Made by a program: the position numbers and the translations under genes. A model generated the notes under the pieces. The model saw only the letters and a program-made list of their open reading frames with translations, had not been told where the DNA came from and did no database searches. 64,000 nt of DNA, from positions 19,636-83,635 of the forward strand of contig NZ_JANSJE010000014.1 of NCBI RefSeq assembly GCF_047462415.1, read 5' to 3'. Source of the stretch: Thermostichus sp047462415. Lineage in GTDB: Bacteria > Cyanobacteriota > Cyanobacteriia > Thermostichales > Thermostichaceae. Each line of letters begins with the position of its first letter. Position 1 is the stretch's first letter. Of this stretch, positions 1 to 9,255 are shown piece after piece.

Positions 1-1
1 G

Positions 2-1513
2 GGCTTTGACGAGGCCTACTACTACCTCTACACTCGCCATCTGGACTGGAGCTATTTTGACCATCCGCCGCTGGTGGCCTGGACAACGGGCTTGGGGCCT
101 GTTTTGACGGGGCAGGTGTCGGCTTTTTCGATTCGACTGGGATCCCTGCTGGCCTACACTGGCTCTTCCCTGTTGCTTTACCTCACGGCGGCGCGGCTTT
201 TTTCGCTGCAGGCGGGGCTGATCACCCTGGCAACCATCAGCATCGCGCCCATTTTCTGGATTGGGTTTGGGGTGCTGACCCTGCCGGATAGCCCGCTGAT
301 GTTTTTTACGGCGGCAACCCTGTGGGTGGCTGCCCGGGAGTTTTTTCCGGCTCCCTTGGCAGAGGGGAAATTGGGGGCCTATGGGGCAGCTCGCTACCGA
401 CCGGGGCCGCGGCTGGCGCTGATGGGGCTATTGATGGGGCTGGCCTGCCTGGGCAAATACCACGGCCTGGCGTTGGGGTTTGGCCTGGTGCTCTTTTGTC
501 TGCTCAGCCCGGCCCACCGCTGCGCCCTCAGGTCGGGATGGGCGCTCTTGGCAGTGCTGGGGTTCTTGGCGGCCTTCAGCCCGGTGCTGATCTGGAACGC
601 CCAGCAGGATTGGGTCTCCTTTCGCTTCCAGGGGGGGCGAGCGGTGCCGGAGGCAGGGTATCAACTGCAAGAGCTGGGGCTGACGGTGCTGGAGGAACTT
701 TTTTATCTTTTCCCGACCTTGGGGATCCCTTTGCTGGGGCTGAGCTTGGCTGAGGGTGGGCGGGTGGGGCTGGCGCTTTTTCAGGGAAGACGCCTCACGG
801 ATCAGGAGCTGAAGCATCTTCTAATCCTGGCCTGTGGGCTGCCGCTGGTGCTGGCTTTTACCTTGATGGGGGGCTATCGGCCCATTTTGCCCACCTGGCC
901 CATGCCGGGGTTTTGGGTGCTGAGCTTACTTTTGGGATCCCGTTGGGAAAGGTGGCCAGGAGCGAAGCGGCTCTTGGCGGGAACGGCGGTGGCGGTGGGC
1001 CTGTTGGTGGGGGTGGGGCTGGCCCATGTGCGCTACGGCCTTCTCCAGGCTCCCGGTGGGCTGGGCCTGTGGCCGGTGGAACGGGATCCCTCGACTCAGT
1101 TGATTGCAATTGAACAGTTGCGGCGGCAGTTGCAGACGGATCCCCGCTTGGCCCAGGCTCTTGCCGAGGCGGATTTCATTTTCACCAACGCCTACTTTTT
1201 GGGCGGCCAGATCGGCATGGCCTTGGCGCCGCTGACGGATAAGCCCCTCACCTGCCTGGATGAAGATCTGCGCGGCTTTGCCTTTTGGTCGCAACCTGAA
1301 GATTGGCTGGGAAAAAATGGGCTGTTGGTTACCTCCAAGCTGTTTCAGCCAAGGGCGGGGATCGCGGCCACCTACGGCAACCATTTTGAACAAATTGAAC
1401 CGGTGGCAGAGATCCCGCTACAGCGGGCGGGCGTGGTGGCACAAACCTTTCAGGTGTACTTGGCTCGCCAGATGCGCCGCCCCTATCCCCGACCTTATTC
1501 CCGCCAGCGCTGA
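2..1513 (+). CDS. GT39-family membrane glycosyltransferase, 5' truncated by window edge
   Basis: This is a polytopic membrane protein of the dolichyl-phosphate-mannose mannosyltransferase (PMT/ArnT) family, which moves a sugar from a polyprenyl-phosphate donor to a protein or lipid outside the cytoplasmic membrane. The frame is open from base 2. The codons before the first possible GTG start at 74 read as an Asp-Glu followed by Tyr-rich sequence and then FDHPPLVAW, the conserved first-loop motif of this family, so the true start lies before the window. About 503 residues are visible, with many hydrophobic helices and a soluble C-terminal stretch. The acceptor cannot be told from sequence. It is convergent with yvcK, 17 bases away. 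Confidence 0.85.
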   Translation, partial: GFDEAYYYLYTRHLDWSYFDHPPLVAWTTGLGPVLTGQVSAFSIRLGSLLAYTGSSLLLYLTAARLFSLQAGLITLATISIAPIFWIGFGVLTLPDSPLMFFTAATLWVAAREFFPAPLAEGKLGAYGAARYRPGPRLALMGLLMGLACLGKYHGLALGFGLVLFCLLSPAHRCALRSGWALLAVLGFLAAFSPVLIWNAQQDWVSFRFQGGRAVPEAGYQLQELGLTVLEELFYLFPTLGIPLLGLSLAEGGRVGLALFQGRRLTDQELKHLLILACGLPLVLAFTLMGGYRPILPTWPMPGFWVLSLLLGSRWERWPGAKRLLAGTAVAVGLLVGVGLAHVRYGLLQAPGGLGLWPVERDPSTQLIAIEQLRRQLQTDPRLAQALAEADFIFTNAYFLGGQIGMALAPLTDKPLTCLDEDLRGFAFWSQPEDWLGKNGLLVTSKLFQPRAGIAATYGNHFEQIEPVAEIPLQRAGVVAQTFQVYLARQMRRPYPRPYSRQR

Positions 1514-1530
1514 TGCTTCTCCGGAGTGTC

Positions 1531-2883
1531 CTATCGGTGCCTGTCGAACCAGCGCATCAGCATTGCCGCCAAGCGCTCGGGGTTGTGGCGCACCAAGCCG
1601 GTCTGCGGATCTTCTTGCATGACGTTGGCCAAAACGGCGCGGCAGCCCAGGTAGGCCAGTTTGTCAGGATCCAACATCACAAACTCGGAGCCGCTGCGGC
1701 GGTAATGCTCCAGAGCCCGTGGGGAAGGCGGCTCCCGCTGCACCAGCACGCCGTCAAATAGGCGCACGCCCGCCACCCGATCCAAAGCCATGACGTGATC
1801 CCCAACGGTATAGCCGTCGGTTTCCCCCGGCTCGGTCATGATGTTGCACACGTAGATGTGGGGCGCCATATTTTTGGCCAGAGCTTCCACAATTTCCGGT
1901 ACCAACAGGTTAGGAATAATGCTGGTGTAGAGGCTGCCCGGCCCCAGCACCACAAACTCTGCCGCCTCAATGGCCTCGATGACTTCCGGCAGGGCCGGCG
2001 GGTTGGGGGGATCACAGCCAATCCGATAGATGCGTCCTCCGGCTTTGGCGATGTTGGACTCCCCCACCACGCGGCGGCCATCGCTCAACTCCGCCCAGAG
2101 GGTGACATCCGCCAGCGTGGCCGGCAGCACCCGTCCCTGAATGGCCAAGACTTGCGAGGTGGCGGTGATGGCCCGGATCAGGTCGCCCCCGGTTACGGCG
2201 GTGAGGGCGGTGATGAAGAGGTTGCCGAAGCTGTGCCCGCTCAGCCCCTCCCCCGCCTGGAAGCGGTACTGGAACAGCTCCGTGAGCAACTTTTCTTCGT
2301 TGGCCAAGGCGGTGAGGCAGTTGCGGATGTCGCCGGGGGGCAACACGCCGATCTCCCGTCGCAGGCGCCCTGAGGATCCCCCGTCATCGGCCACGGTGAC
2401 GATGGCGGTAATGTTAGAGCTGTAGCGCTTCAGGCCCCGCAGCAGGTTGGAGAGGCCGGTGCCGCCCCCCAGCACCACGATGCGGGGGCCACGGCTGAGG
2501 CGCCGCCGCGACAGCAGCTTATCCACCAGCGCCTCATCCCCCTCTGGGATCAGCACATCTTCGATGGAGCGCATGGCGCTGCGAAAGCCCAGCACCACCA
2601 TCACCAGGCCGATCCCAGTTACCAAGGGGCCGCTGATGTTGTTGGGGATCCAGGTGGTGATCAGGCGCAGGGTGATGTCGATCAGCCGCTTCAGGCGAAA
2701 GATGGGGGTCAATTCCGTCCAGATGGCGATGCCCAGCACCATCAGCAGCACACCCCCTACGGCCAGGGTGAGCCAGCGCTTAACGGCCAGACCGGGAAAG
2801 AGCCATTTCCAGCCACTGCCCGGCCAAGCAGTCTTGCGGCGGCGCATACCCCAAGTGAGGGACTTGTTGCTGGGCTTAGCCAT
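1531..2883 (-). CDS. yvcK: YvcK/CofD-like UDP-sugar-binding protein
   Basis: 450 residues. Two hydrophobic segments (about 38-57 and 84-101) precede a CofD/YvcK Rossmann-like domain with GGGTGLSNLL at 139-148 and DDGGSSGRLR near 166-175. In Bacillus and mycobacteria YvcK proteins bind UDP-GlcNAc and link central carbon metabolism to cell-wall synthesis; that role here is by family. The N-terminal membrane anchor is typical of the cyanobacterial form. The ATG overlaps the 3' end of rapZ by 8 bases, so the two are probably translationally coupled, the same pairing seen in Firmicutes. Confidence 0.9.
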   Translation of the reverse strand: MAKPSNKSLTWGMRRRKTAWPGSGWKWLFPGLAVKRWLTLAVGGVLLMVLGIAIWTELTPIFRLKRLIDITLRLITTWIPNNISGPLVTGIGLVMVVLGFRSAMRSIEDVLIPEGDEALVDKLLSRRRLSRGPRIVVLGGGTGLSNLLRGLKRYSSNITAIVTVADDGGSSGRLRREIGVLPPGDIRNCLTALANEEKLLTELFQYRFQAGEGLSGHSFGNLFITALTAVTGGDLIRAITATSQVLAIQGRVLPATLADVTLWAELSDGRRVVGESNIAKAGGRIYRIGCDPPNPPALPEVIEAIEAAEFVVLGPGSLYTSIIPNLLVPEIVEALAKNMAPHIYVCNIMTEPGETDGYTVGDHVMALDRVAGVRLFDGVLVQREPPSPRALEHYRRSGSEFVMLDPDKLAYLGCRAVLANVMQEDPQTGLVRHNPERLAAMLMRWFDRHR

Positions 2884-3871
2884 GGGGAGGTACAGAAACG
2901 CCGGCCAAAGGGATCCTAACCTGTTGCTGTTCTACGCCAGCGTCAGGGGGTGGCGCTCCGAAGCGGGCCTCCAGCTCCCGCTGCGAATCCAGCAAATGGC
3001 GGTGCTGCACCTGGATGTTCAGGGCAGGCAGGGCAGGGTTGCCAGCAGGGACGGTCCAAGGTCGCAAATCTTGCGCCAGGCGCTCCACCAGGGCCACCGA
3101 GCGGTGTTGGCCGCCGGTACAGCCGATGGCCACACTTAGGTGGGGGCGACGTTCTGCCCGGTAGTGGGGCCAAAAGGCCTGGATCAGGGAAACGATGTGC
3201 TGGTAGGTGGATTGGGTAACCGGATCGGCAAACAGGAACTCCTGCAGGGGCGGATCCTGGCCGGTCAGGTGGCGCAGGTGGGGCTGAAAGAAGGGGTTGG
3301 GCAAAAAGCGCACATCGAAGAGCAAGTTGGCATCGGGGGGGGCGCCGTACTTGAAGCCGAAGCTGACCAGCCGCAGGTTGAGCGGCTGCGGGATCCCGTG
3401 GGCCAGAGCTTGCAATTGCTGCCGCAGTTGCTGGGCATTGAGGTCGGAGGTATCCAACCAGTGGGTGCAGCGCTCTCGCAGCGGAGCCAGATCGCGCACT
3501 TCCTGCTCAATGGCTTCCAACAGGCCACCGCCAGGGTGGTGGGGGTGGGGGCGGCGGTGGGCGCTGAGACGGTTGAGCAATACCAGGGGGCGAGCCTCCA
3601 GAAAGAGAAAAGGGATCCCTTGCGATTGCACCCAGGCAGCCAGGGTGGGAACCTGATCCCGGTACTCCTGGGCGTGGAGATTCAAACTGAGGGCCAAAGC
3701 AGTGTGGTGGGGCCGCATCGCCTCCACCAAAGGGATCACCTGGCCAGGCGGGATCCCTTCCAGGCCGGTGTAGCCCAGTTGTTCCAGTTGCTGGATGGCC
3801 AGGGTTTTCCCGGATCCCGTCAGCCCGGCAATAACCAAAACAGGTGTCACTCTAGTCGGTTGATCGTCCAT
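2876..3871 (-). CDS. rapZ: RapZ/YvcJ-type nucleotide-binding protein
   Basis: P-loop protein of the RapZ/YvcJ family. It has a Walker A motif GLTGSGKT at residues 16-23 and the C-terminal GCTGGQHRSV signature of the family. In E. coli RapZ controls decay of GlmZ sRNA and thus glucosamine-6-phosphate synthesis; in cyanobacteria the role is not established. I chose ATG at 3871 (331 residues). The frame stays open upstream, but that extension runs into nth, is low complexity, and would put the P-loop far from the N-terminus. It is still longer than the roughly 285 residues usual for the family, with extra sequence in the middle. It overlaps yvcK by 8 bases. Confidence 0.87.
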   Translation of the reverse strand: MDDQPTRVTPVLVIAGLTGSGKTLAIQQLEQLGYTGLEGIPPGQVIPLVEAMRPHHTALALSLNLHAQEYRDQVPTLAAWVQSQGIPFLFLEARPLVLLNRLSAHRRPHPHHPGGGLLEAIEQEVRDLAPLRERCTHWLDTSDLNAQQLRQQLQALAHGIPQPLNLRLVSFGFKYGAPPDANLLFDVRFLPNPFFQPHLRHLTGQDPPLQEFLFADPVTQSTYQHIVSLIQAFWPHYRAERRPHLSVAIGCTGGQHRSVALVERLAQDLRPWTVPAGNPALPALNIQVQHRHLLDSQRELEARFGAPPPDAGVEQQQVRIPLAGVSVPPHG

Positions 3872-3927
3872 GCAGCCTATTCTAGGGCGAGGGGAAGCCC
3901 AAAAACCGGATCCCTGCTGCCAGGCGC

Positions 3928-4617
3928 TCAGGTCTGGACGGCTGTCGCTGCTTCTTTGTCCGTCTTCCCGTCCGAGAGAGGGGCGCTGGGGCAAAGGTCG
4001 GCCAAAAAACACTGCTCGCAGAGGGGTTTGCGGGCGGTGCAAATGGCCCGCCCATGGTCGATCAGGCGAATGGACCAATTTTCCCAATCCGCTTGTGGCA
4101 ACAACTGCATCAGATCCTTTTCGATGCGCACGGGATCCTCGTGCTCGGTAAGGCCGAGGCGGCGGCTGAGGCGCTTGACATGGGTATCGACAGTAACCCC
4201 GGCATTGACGCCAAAAGCGTGGGCCAGCACCACATTGGCCGTCTTACGCGCTACACCGGGTAGGGTGAGCAGCTCCGGCATGGTGCGGGGCACTTGACCG
4301 CCAAAATCCCTCAGGATCTTGCGGCAGGCTTCCTGAATGTGTTTGGCCTTGTTGCGATAGAAGCCGGTGGAATGGATGAGGGCCTCGATCTCCTCCCGCG
4401 GGGCTGCTGCCAGCGCTTGGGCATCCGGGAAACGGCGGAACAGCTCTGGGGTGACCTGGTTAACCCGCTCATCGGTACACTGGGCAGACAAAATGGTGGC
4501 CACCAGCAGTTGCAGCGGCGTTTGGTAGTGGAGGGCACAAGTGGAGTTGGGGTAGTGGCGCTTCAGCCGGATCAGGATCTCCAAAGCGCGCTGGCGCAAG
4601 GCCCGTTTGCTGGCCAT
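3928..4617 (-). CDS. nth: Endonuclease III (DNA glycosylase/AP lyase)
   Basis: 229-residue base-excision repair enzyme that removes oxidised pyrimidines and cleaves at the abasic site. The helix-hairpin-helix LPGVARKTANVV (119-130) carries the catalytic Lys125, and Asp144 lies in VDTHVKR. The [4Fe-4S] cluster cysteines are at 193, 200, 203 and 209 with C-x6-C-x2-C-x5-C spacing, as in E. coli Nth. Length is slightly above the 211 of E. coli. It sits between rapZ (56 bases downstream) and the RseP-type protease, whose stop codon ends 6 bases before its start, so all belong to one minus-strand run. Confidence 0.95.
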   Translation of the reverse strand: MASKRALRQRALEILIRLKRHYPNSTCALHYQTPLQLLVATILSAQCTDERVNQVTPELFRRFPDAQALAAAPREEIEALIHSTGFYRNKAKHIQEACRKILRDFGGQVPRTMPELLTLPGVARKTANVVLAHAFGVNAGVTVDTHVKRLSRRLGLTEHEDPVRIEKDLMQLLPQADWENWSIRLIDHGRAICTARKPLCEQCFLADLCPSAPLSDGKTDKEAATAVQT

Positions 4618-4623
4618 CTTTCC

Positions 4624-5721
4624 CTAGCCCGACCCGGTAACGATGGCGAGGGTGTCTTTGAAGATCAGCACCACCCCCAAGCCCAGCAACAACACCAGGC
4701 CTGTCTGCATCACCCGGTCTTCTAGCTCCTTGGGCAGCCGTTTGCCGCGGATCCCTTCCAGGATCAAAAAGGCGATGTGCCCCCCATCCAAAGCGGGCAG
4801 AGGCAACAGGTTGAGAAAAGCCAGGTTGATGCTGATCAAAGCGGTGAAATTAAACAAGCTGGCAGCATCATCCCGCGCCAGATCCGCGCCGATCTTGACG
4901 ATCCCCACCGGGCCGGAGACCTGTGTGGCCGTGCTTTGAAAATTCTCAACCAACTGCCGCAAACCGTTTACATTCAGCATCACCACCCGCTGGTAGGCGT
5001 TTCCAGCCTCTGTGAAGATCTCGGCCAGGTTCCGGGCGGGGCGCAAGGTCAGCTCCTGGTTGGGCGCTAAGGTCACCCCAATGGCCACCGTCTCCCCCCG
5101 CAGCTCCGGGATCACCGTCAACTGGAAGGGATCCCCTGCCCCGCGCTGCACCTTTAGGGCAACGGGCTGGTTCTCGCTGCTGCGGATCAGCGCCTGAAAA
5201 TCGTTCAGGGCTGCCAAGGCCGCCGTCTCGTCGGCGATGGCGCTGTAGTCGTGGTCGGCTGCCCGCAACACCACATCTTCCGCCTGCAGGCCGGCCCGCT
5301 CCGCCGGGCTATCCGGCATCACCTGAGGGATGAGGATGCCGGGATGGATGCGCGCCACCGATGGGATGCCCACCGAGGCAAACATCAACACCAGCACCAG
5401 ATAGGCAAAGATCAGGTTGGCCATCACCCCGGCACTCATCACCACCAGGCGATCCAACACAGGACGGTTCTTCAGCAGATCCGGGTCATCGGGCGGGTAG
5501 GGGGAACGCTCGTCCTCGTCGGGAAAGCCCACATAGCCCCCCAGCGGCAGGGCGCGAATGGCGTACTCTGTCTCCTTACCTTGGTAGCGCCACAGCACCG
5601 GGCCAAACCCCAGCGAGAAGCGGTTGACGTGGATCCCTTGTAACTTGGCCGCCGCAAAATGGCCTGCCTCATGCACCAGGATCAGCAGGGCGAGAATGGC
5701 GATGGAGAGGAGAACAGGCAT
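4624..5721 (-). CDS. rseP: RseP-type site-2 intramembrane zinc metalloprotease
   Basis: M50-family intramembrane protease. The zinc-binding HEAGH is at residues 17-21 inside the first transmembrane helix, a PDZ domain occupies the centre (around residues 120-230), and the second metal motif NLLPLPALDGGH lies near residue 305-316, followed by a last helix. The family cleaves membrane-anchored regulators such as anti-sigma factors. I chose ATG at 5721 (365 residues) because it places HEAGH at the usual distance from the N-terminus; an ATG at 5757 would add 12 residues. Its stop lies 6 bases from the nth start. Confidence 0.9.
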   Translation of the reverse strand: MPVLLSIAILALLILVHEAGHFAAAKLQGIHVNRFSLGFGPVLWRYQGKETEYAIRALPLGGYVGFPDEDERSPYPPDDPDLLKNRPVLDRLVVMSAGVMANLIFAYLVLVLMFASVGIPSVARIHPGILIPQVMPDSPAERAGLQAEDVVLRAADHDYSAIADETAALAALNDFQALIRSSENQPVALKVQRGAGDPFQLTVIPELRGETVAIGVTLAPNQELTLRPARNLAEIFTEAGNAYQRVVMLNVNGLRQLVENFQSTATQVSGPVGIVKIGADLARDDAASLFNFTALISINLAFLNLLPLPALDGGHIAFLILEGIRGKRLPKELEDRVMQTGLVLLLGLGVVLIFKDTLAIVTGSG

Positions 5722-5833
5722 GGGCTGGCGTGCAGGTAAAGAAGGAAGAAAAGCCAAGAGGCAGAGGATCAGGGCGACGGACAGGCCTGCTGCCTCAGGG
5801 AACCAGGATAACAGACCAGAAGCGGCAGAATCC

Positions 5834-6076
5834 TCAGAACACCTGCTCCACTTCTAGGATGTCGGGGATGCTCTCCCGCAACTTGCGCTCAATGCCCATT
5901 TTCAGGGTCAGGGTGGAACTGGGGCAGGCACCGCAGGCCCCCTGCAGGCGCAGCTTGACCACGGGGCCGTCGATTTCCACCAACTCCACATTGCCCCCAT
6001 CGGCCATCAAGTAAGGGCGCAGCTCGTCTAGGACTTTCTCGACGTTCGCGCTATTGAGTTCCAGTGCTTGTGCCAT
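5834..6076 (-). CDS. NifU C-terminal-domain Fe-S scaffold protein
   Basis: 80-residue stand-alone NifU C-terminal (Nfu) domain, the major Fe-S cluster scaffold type of cyanobacteria and plastids. The CxxC pair is Cys48 and Cys51 in LQGACGACPSS; clusters are assembled between two subunits. ATG at 6076 is chosen because it gives the compact family length; the open frame upstream to 6133 is not conserved-looking. It is on the minus strand upstream of rseP with a 112-base gap, so it may have its own promoter. Confidence 0.9.
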   Translation of the reverse strand: MAQALELNSANVEKVLDELRPYLMADGGNVELVEIDGPVVKLRLQGACGACPSSTLTLKMGIERKLRESIPDILEVEQVF

Positions 6077-6293
6077 GGTTGCTTTCAGCCTCATCGAGTT
6101 TGGATTGTAGCGATTTCCCCCCAGCCCCCTCAAGGCAGCCAGGGATCGCTATGATTTCAACATAGTCTGAATCTTGCGGGGAGAGGGCTAGTCTGGTTGT
6201 CCGGATCCATCCAACACCAGACGACTAGAATAGGAAGCGGATTTGCCTATTCCCAGCAGCGTTACCCACTCAGCAGGGCTGTCTTTATTCTTT

Positions 6294-7427
6294 ATGCTAG
6301 ACGCTTTACTGATCGCGATCTTCATGTTGGCCGGGGCTGGCCTTGGGTTTTATGGCCTGGATCTGCTCCCTCCTGCCGCCATTCAGGGGGCCAATGTGGA
6401 GGGAGCCCGCGTCGTCACCAGCGGCTTCGGCGTGCTGGCAGGGCTGGCCCTGGGATCCCTGGTGCGCTGGAGCTACCGTCGCTTCGAGGCCAATGTGCGT
6501 TCCCTGCCGCCGGACGTGTTGATCAGCCGCTCGGTGGGGCTGGTGATTGGTTTGGTGATCGCCAACTTGGCCATGGCTCCTGTATATTTGTTGCCGCTGC
6601 CCCCTCAACTCAACCGCTTTCTCGAGCCGCTGGCTTCGGTCTTTTTCAGCTTGGCTTTTGCTTATCTGGGGGTCAGCCTGGCCGATACCCATGGCCCCTC
6701 GCTGCTGCGGCTGTTGAACCCCAACTATGCTCTCCAGGCAGCCCTTTGGGCAGAGGGCAATGTGGTGGCTGCCACGGCCAAGGTTTTGGACACCAGCTCC
6801 ATCATCGATGGCCGAGTGGCCCAGTTAATCGAGACAGGCTTTTTGGAGGGAACCCTGGTGGTTCCCCGCTTTGTGCTGACGGAACTGCAAACCATCGCCG
6901 ACAAGGCCGATGCCCAAAAACGAGAGCGGGGCCGCAAAGGCCTCGATACGCTGCAAGCTTTACGAAAGGCCTATCCTGAGCGCTTCGTCATTCACGAAGC
7001 CAACTATCCCGATCTGACCACCGTCGACGAAAAGCTGGTGCGCCTTACCCAAGCTGTAGGGGGAACGCTGCTCACCACCGATTACAACCTGAAGAAGGTG
7101 GCGACTCTGCAGGGGGTTAAGGTGCTGAATGTGCATGAGTTGGCCGAGGCGCTGCGGCCCATCTATGTTGCCGGCGATAGCTTCGATATCAAGATCACCC
7201 GCGAGGGCAAGGAGCCGGGCCAGGGGGTAGGCTATCTGGAGGACGGCACCATGGTGGTGGTAGAAGAAGGGCAGCGCTCTTTGGGCAAAACCCGCTCCGT
7301 TGTGGTAACCAGCGCCATTCAGACCTCAGCAGGCCGCATGATCTTCGCCCGTCTCAGCAAAGACTCTGCCCCGCTAACCCGCCCGGCCTCTGATCCCGCC
7401 AGCCCAGCCTCCTCAGGGAAAACCTGA
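6294..7427 (+). CDS. PIN/TRAM domain membrane protein (YacL-like)
   Basis: 377 residues. Four hydrophobic helices (about 3-20, 40-57, 78-100 and 110-130) are followed by a PIN nuclease-fold domain starting at VLDTSSIIDGR, with acidic residues Asp166 and Asp172, and a C-terminal TRAM RNA-binding domain (about 305-370). The family is widespread in cyanobacteria and Firmicutes (YacL); a membrane-bound RNase is inferred. ATG at 6294 begins with the hydrophobic helix; a TTG at 6243 would add 17 residues. The last ~20 residues are Ala/Ser/Pro-rich and probably disordered. Confidence 0.85.
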   Translation: MLDALLIAIFMLAGAGLGFYGLDLLPPAAIQGANVEGARVVTSGFGVLAGLALGSLVRWSYRRFEANVRSLPPDVLISRSVGLVIGLVIANLAMAPVYLLPLPPQLNRFLEPLASVFFSLAFAYLGVSLADTHGPSLLRLLNPNYALQAALWAEGNVVAATAKVLDTSSIIDGRVAQLIETGFLEGTLVVPRFVLTELQTIADKADAQKRERGRKGLDTLQALRKAYPERFVIHEANYPDLTTVDEKLVRLTQAVGGTLLTTDYNLKKVATLQGVKVLNVHELAEALRPIYVAGDSFDIKITREGKEPGQGVGYLEDGTMVVVEEGQRSLGKTRSVVVTSAIQTSAGRMIFARLSKDSAPLTRPASDPASPASSGKT

Positions 7428-7454
7428 GCTCTGGGCCTGTGTTTCCCCGACGCG

Positions 7455-9218
7455 ATGGTGGCCTCTTCCCACATGGGCGTGCTTCGACCCACTCCGATTT
7501 TCTACACACAGGATCGCCAGAGGCGCTTCTGGGGTTTTTATTGGGAAGAGGCTGAGAAATATGGCATCCACCCTCAGCACATCGTGAGTGGACAGCAAAT
7601 CTGGGAGGTGGCCAACGCCGGGGAGTACGAAGCCCAGCTCAACCAGGTGTTTGAGACTGGGGATCCCCTTTCCTACCAATGTCAGGTGAACTCGCCCCGC
7701 TACAAGTTGCACTTGCATCTCTCCCTCAACCCGGTACGGGACATGGAAGGGGCGGTGGTAGCCGTCTCGGTGGTGGGCAAGCTGTTGGGGGCAACGCCTT
7801 TCAACTTGGCCGGCGGAGCCAGCAGCCCCACTGCCCAGCCCCATCCCCTCTTGGCTGATCCGGTGCAGGGGATCACGGCCCAGTTGCTGCGCAACATCGG
7901 CCACTCCCTAGACATTCGCGAGCTGTGCCAGCAGACGGTGGAGCAGTTGGGGCAATTGTTTGGGGTGGATCGCTGCCTGCTGGCCCTCTACGAAGTGGGG
8001 CAGGATTCCCTCACGGTTAACGCCGAGTACCGCCGCAACCCAGGGGATCCCTCGCTGCTGAACCAGACCTTGCGACTGGCGGATTATCCCCATCTGCTGC
8101 AGGCCCTGAGGCAGGAAGAGCCGGTGCTGATGGAGCGCCGTCTGGCCATTGCCATGTCCTATCGCGGCTATGCCAACAGCCTGCTCTGGTTGGAAGTGCT
8201 GCCGCCCAACGGCGTTCCCGTTTGGCAGGCCGGCCACCTCCAGGTGCTGCAGAGCATTGCCACCTATCTGGGCACGGCGATTGCCCACGCCATCTTGCTG
8301 GATCAAAGCCGCCAACTGGCCACCCGCCTACAGTTGGCCAACCAGACACTGCGCCAGAAAAACAAAGAGCTGGAGCAGGCCCGTGCCCAAGCGGAATCGG
8401 CCAACCAACTGAAAAGTCAGTTCTTGGCCAATACTTCCCATGAGCTGCGCACCCCTCTCAATGGGATCATCGGCTTTATCAAGCTGGTGCTGGACGGGAT
8501 GGCCGAAAGCCGCGAAGAGGAGCTGGACTTTTTGCAGGAGGCCTATCGCTCGGCCCTGCACCTGTTGGCCTTGATCAACGACGTGCTGGACATCGCCAAG
8601 ATCGAGGCGGGCAAAATGCAGTTGGAGTTTCAGCCCTGCGACCTGCAAGCTTTGTTTAAGGATGTGGCAGCCAAAACCAGCCTGCAGGCCAGCCAAAAGG
8701 GCCTACAACTGAGCTTTCATCTGCCCACCACCTCAGATCAGGTTTTGCTCTTGGGCGATTACCAACGCCTGTTGCAGGTGATGCTCAATTTGGTGGGCAA
8801 TGCCATCAAGTTCACCCCCAAAGGCTCGGTGACCGTGCGGGCGGATATCCTTCCCGGCAACCCGGGTTTGGCCCGCATCCGCGTCATCGACACCGGCATC
8901 GGGGTGTCGCTGGAAAAGCAGCAAAAGCTGTTTCAGGCTTTTACCCAGGTGGATGGTTCCACCACCCGCCAATATGGGGGAACGGGCTTGGGCCTGGCCA
9001 TCAGCCAGCGGCTGGTGGAGGCGATGGGGGGGGAGATCAATTTCTACAGCTTGGGCGAAGGGCTGGGATCCACCGTTACCTTTACGGTACCCCTCTACCG
9101 CCGGCCGCTGCTGGGCGGGGATGCAAGCCCAGAGACAATTGCCGCCGGATCAACCCAAGATAGACCTGAGGATACCGATCCCACCTTGATTTCTGTTCCC
9201 CACCCGGCCCAGCGATGA
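7455..9218 (+). CDS. PAS-GAF sensor histidine kinase
   Basis: 587 residues. A PAS-like N-terminal domain (about 10-120) is followed by a GAF domain (about 145-280), a coiled coil, a HisKA domain whose H-box is SHELRTPLNGIIGF (about residue 328-341), and a HATPase_c domain with the N box (LVGNAIKFTP), DTGIGV and the GTGLGLAIS G2 box. There is no receiver or transmembrane segment, so it is a soluble kinase needing a separate response regulator, which is not adjacent. The signal is unknown; the GAF lacks an obvious bilin cysteine. It starts 27 bases after the PIN/TRAM gene. Confidence 0.88.
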   Translation: MVASSHMGVLRPTPIFYTQDRQRRFWGFYWEEAEKYGIHPQHIVSGQQIWEVANAGEYEAQLNQVFETGDPLSYQCQVNSPRYKLHLHLSLNPVRDMEGAVVAVSVVGKLLGATPFNLAGGASSPTAQPHPLLADPVQGITAQLLRNIGHSLDIRELCQQTVEQLGQLFGVDRCLLALYEVGQDSLTVNAEYRRNPGDPSLLNQTLRLADYPHLLQALRQEEPVLMERRLAIAMSYRGYANSLLWLEVLPPNGVPVWQAGHLQVLQSIATYLGTAIAHAILLDQSRQLATRLQLANQTLRQKNKELEQARAQAESANQLKSQFLANTSHELRTPLNGIIGFIKLVLDGMAESREEELDFLQEAYRSALHLLALINDVLDIAKIEAGKMQLEFQPCDLQALFKDVAAKTSLQASQKGLQLSFHLPTTSDQVLLLGDYQRLLQVMLNLVGNAIKFTPKGSVTVRADILPGNPGLARIRVIDTGIGVSLEKQQKLFQAFTQVDGSTTRQYGGTGLGLAISQRLVEAMGGEINFYSLGEGLGSTVTFTVPLYRRPLLGGDASPETIAAGSTQDRPEDTDPTLISVPHPAQR

Positions 9219-9255
9219 TCCGTCCGGCCATTTCTTCTCGATCATTCGCCTAACT

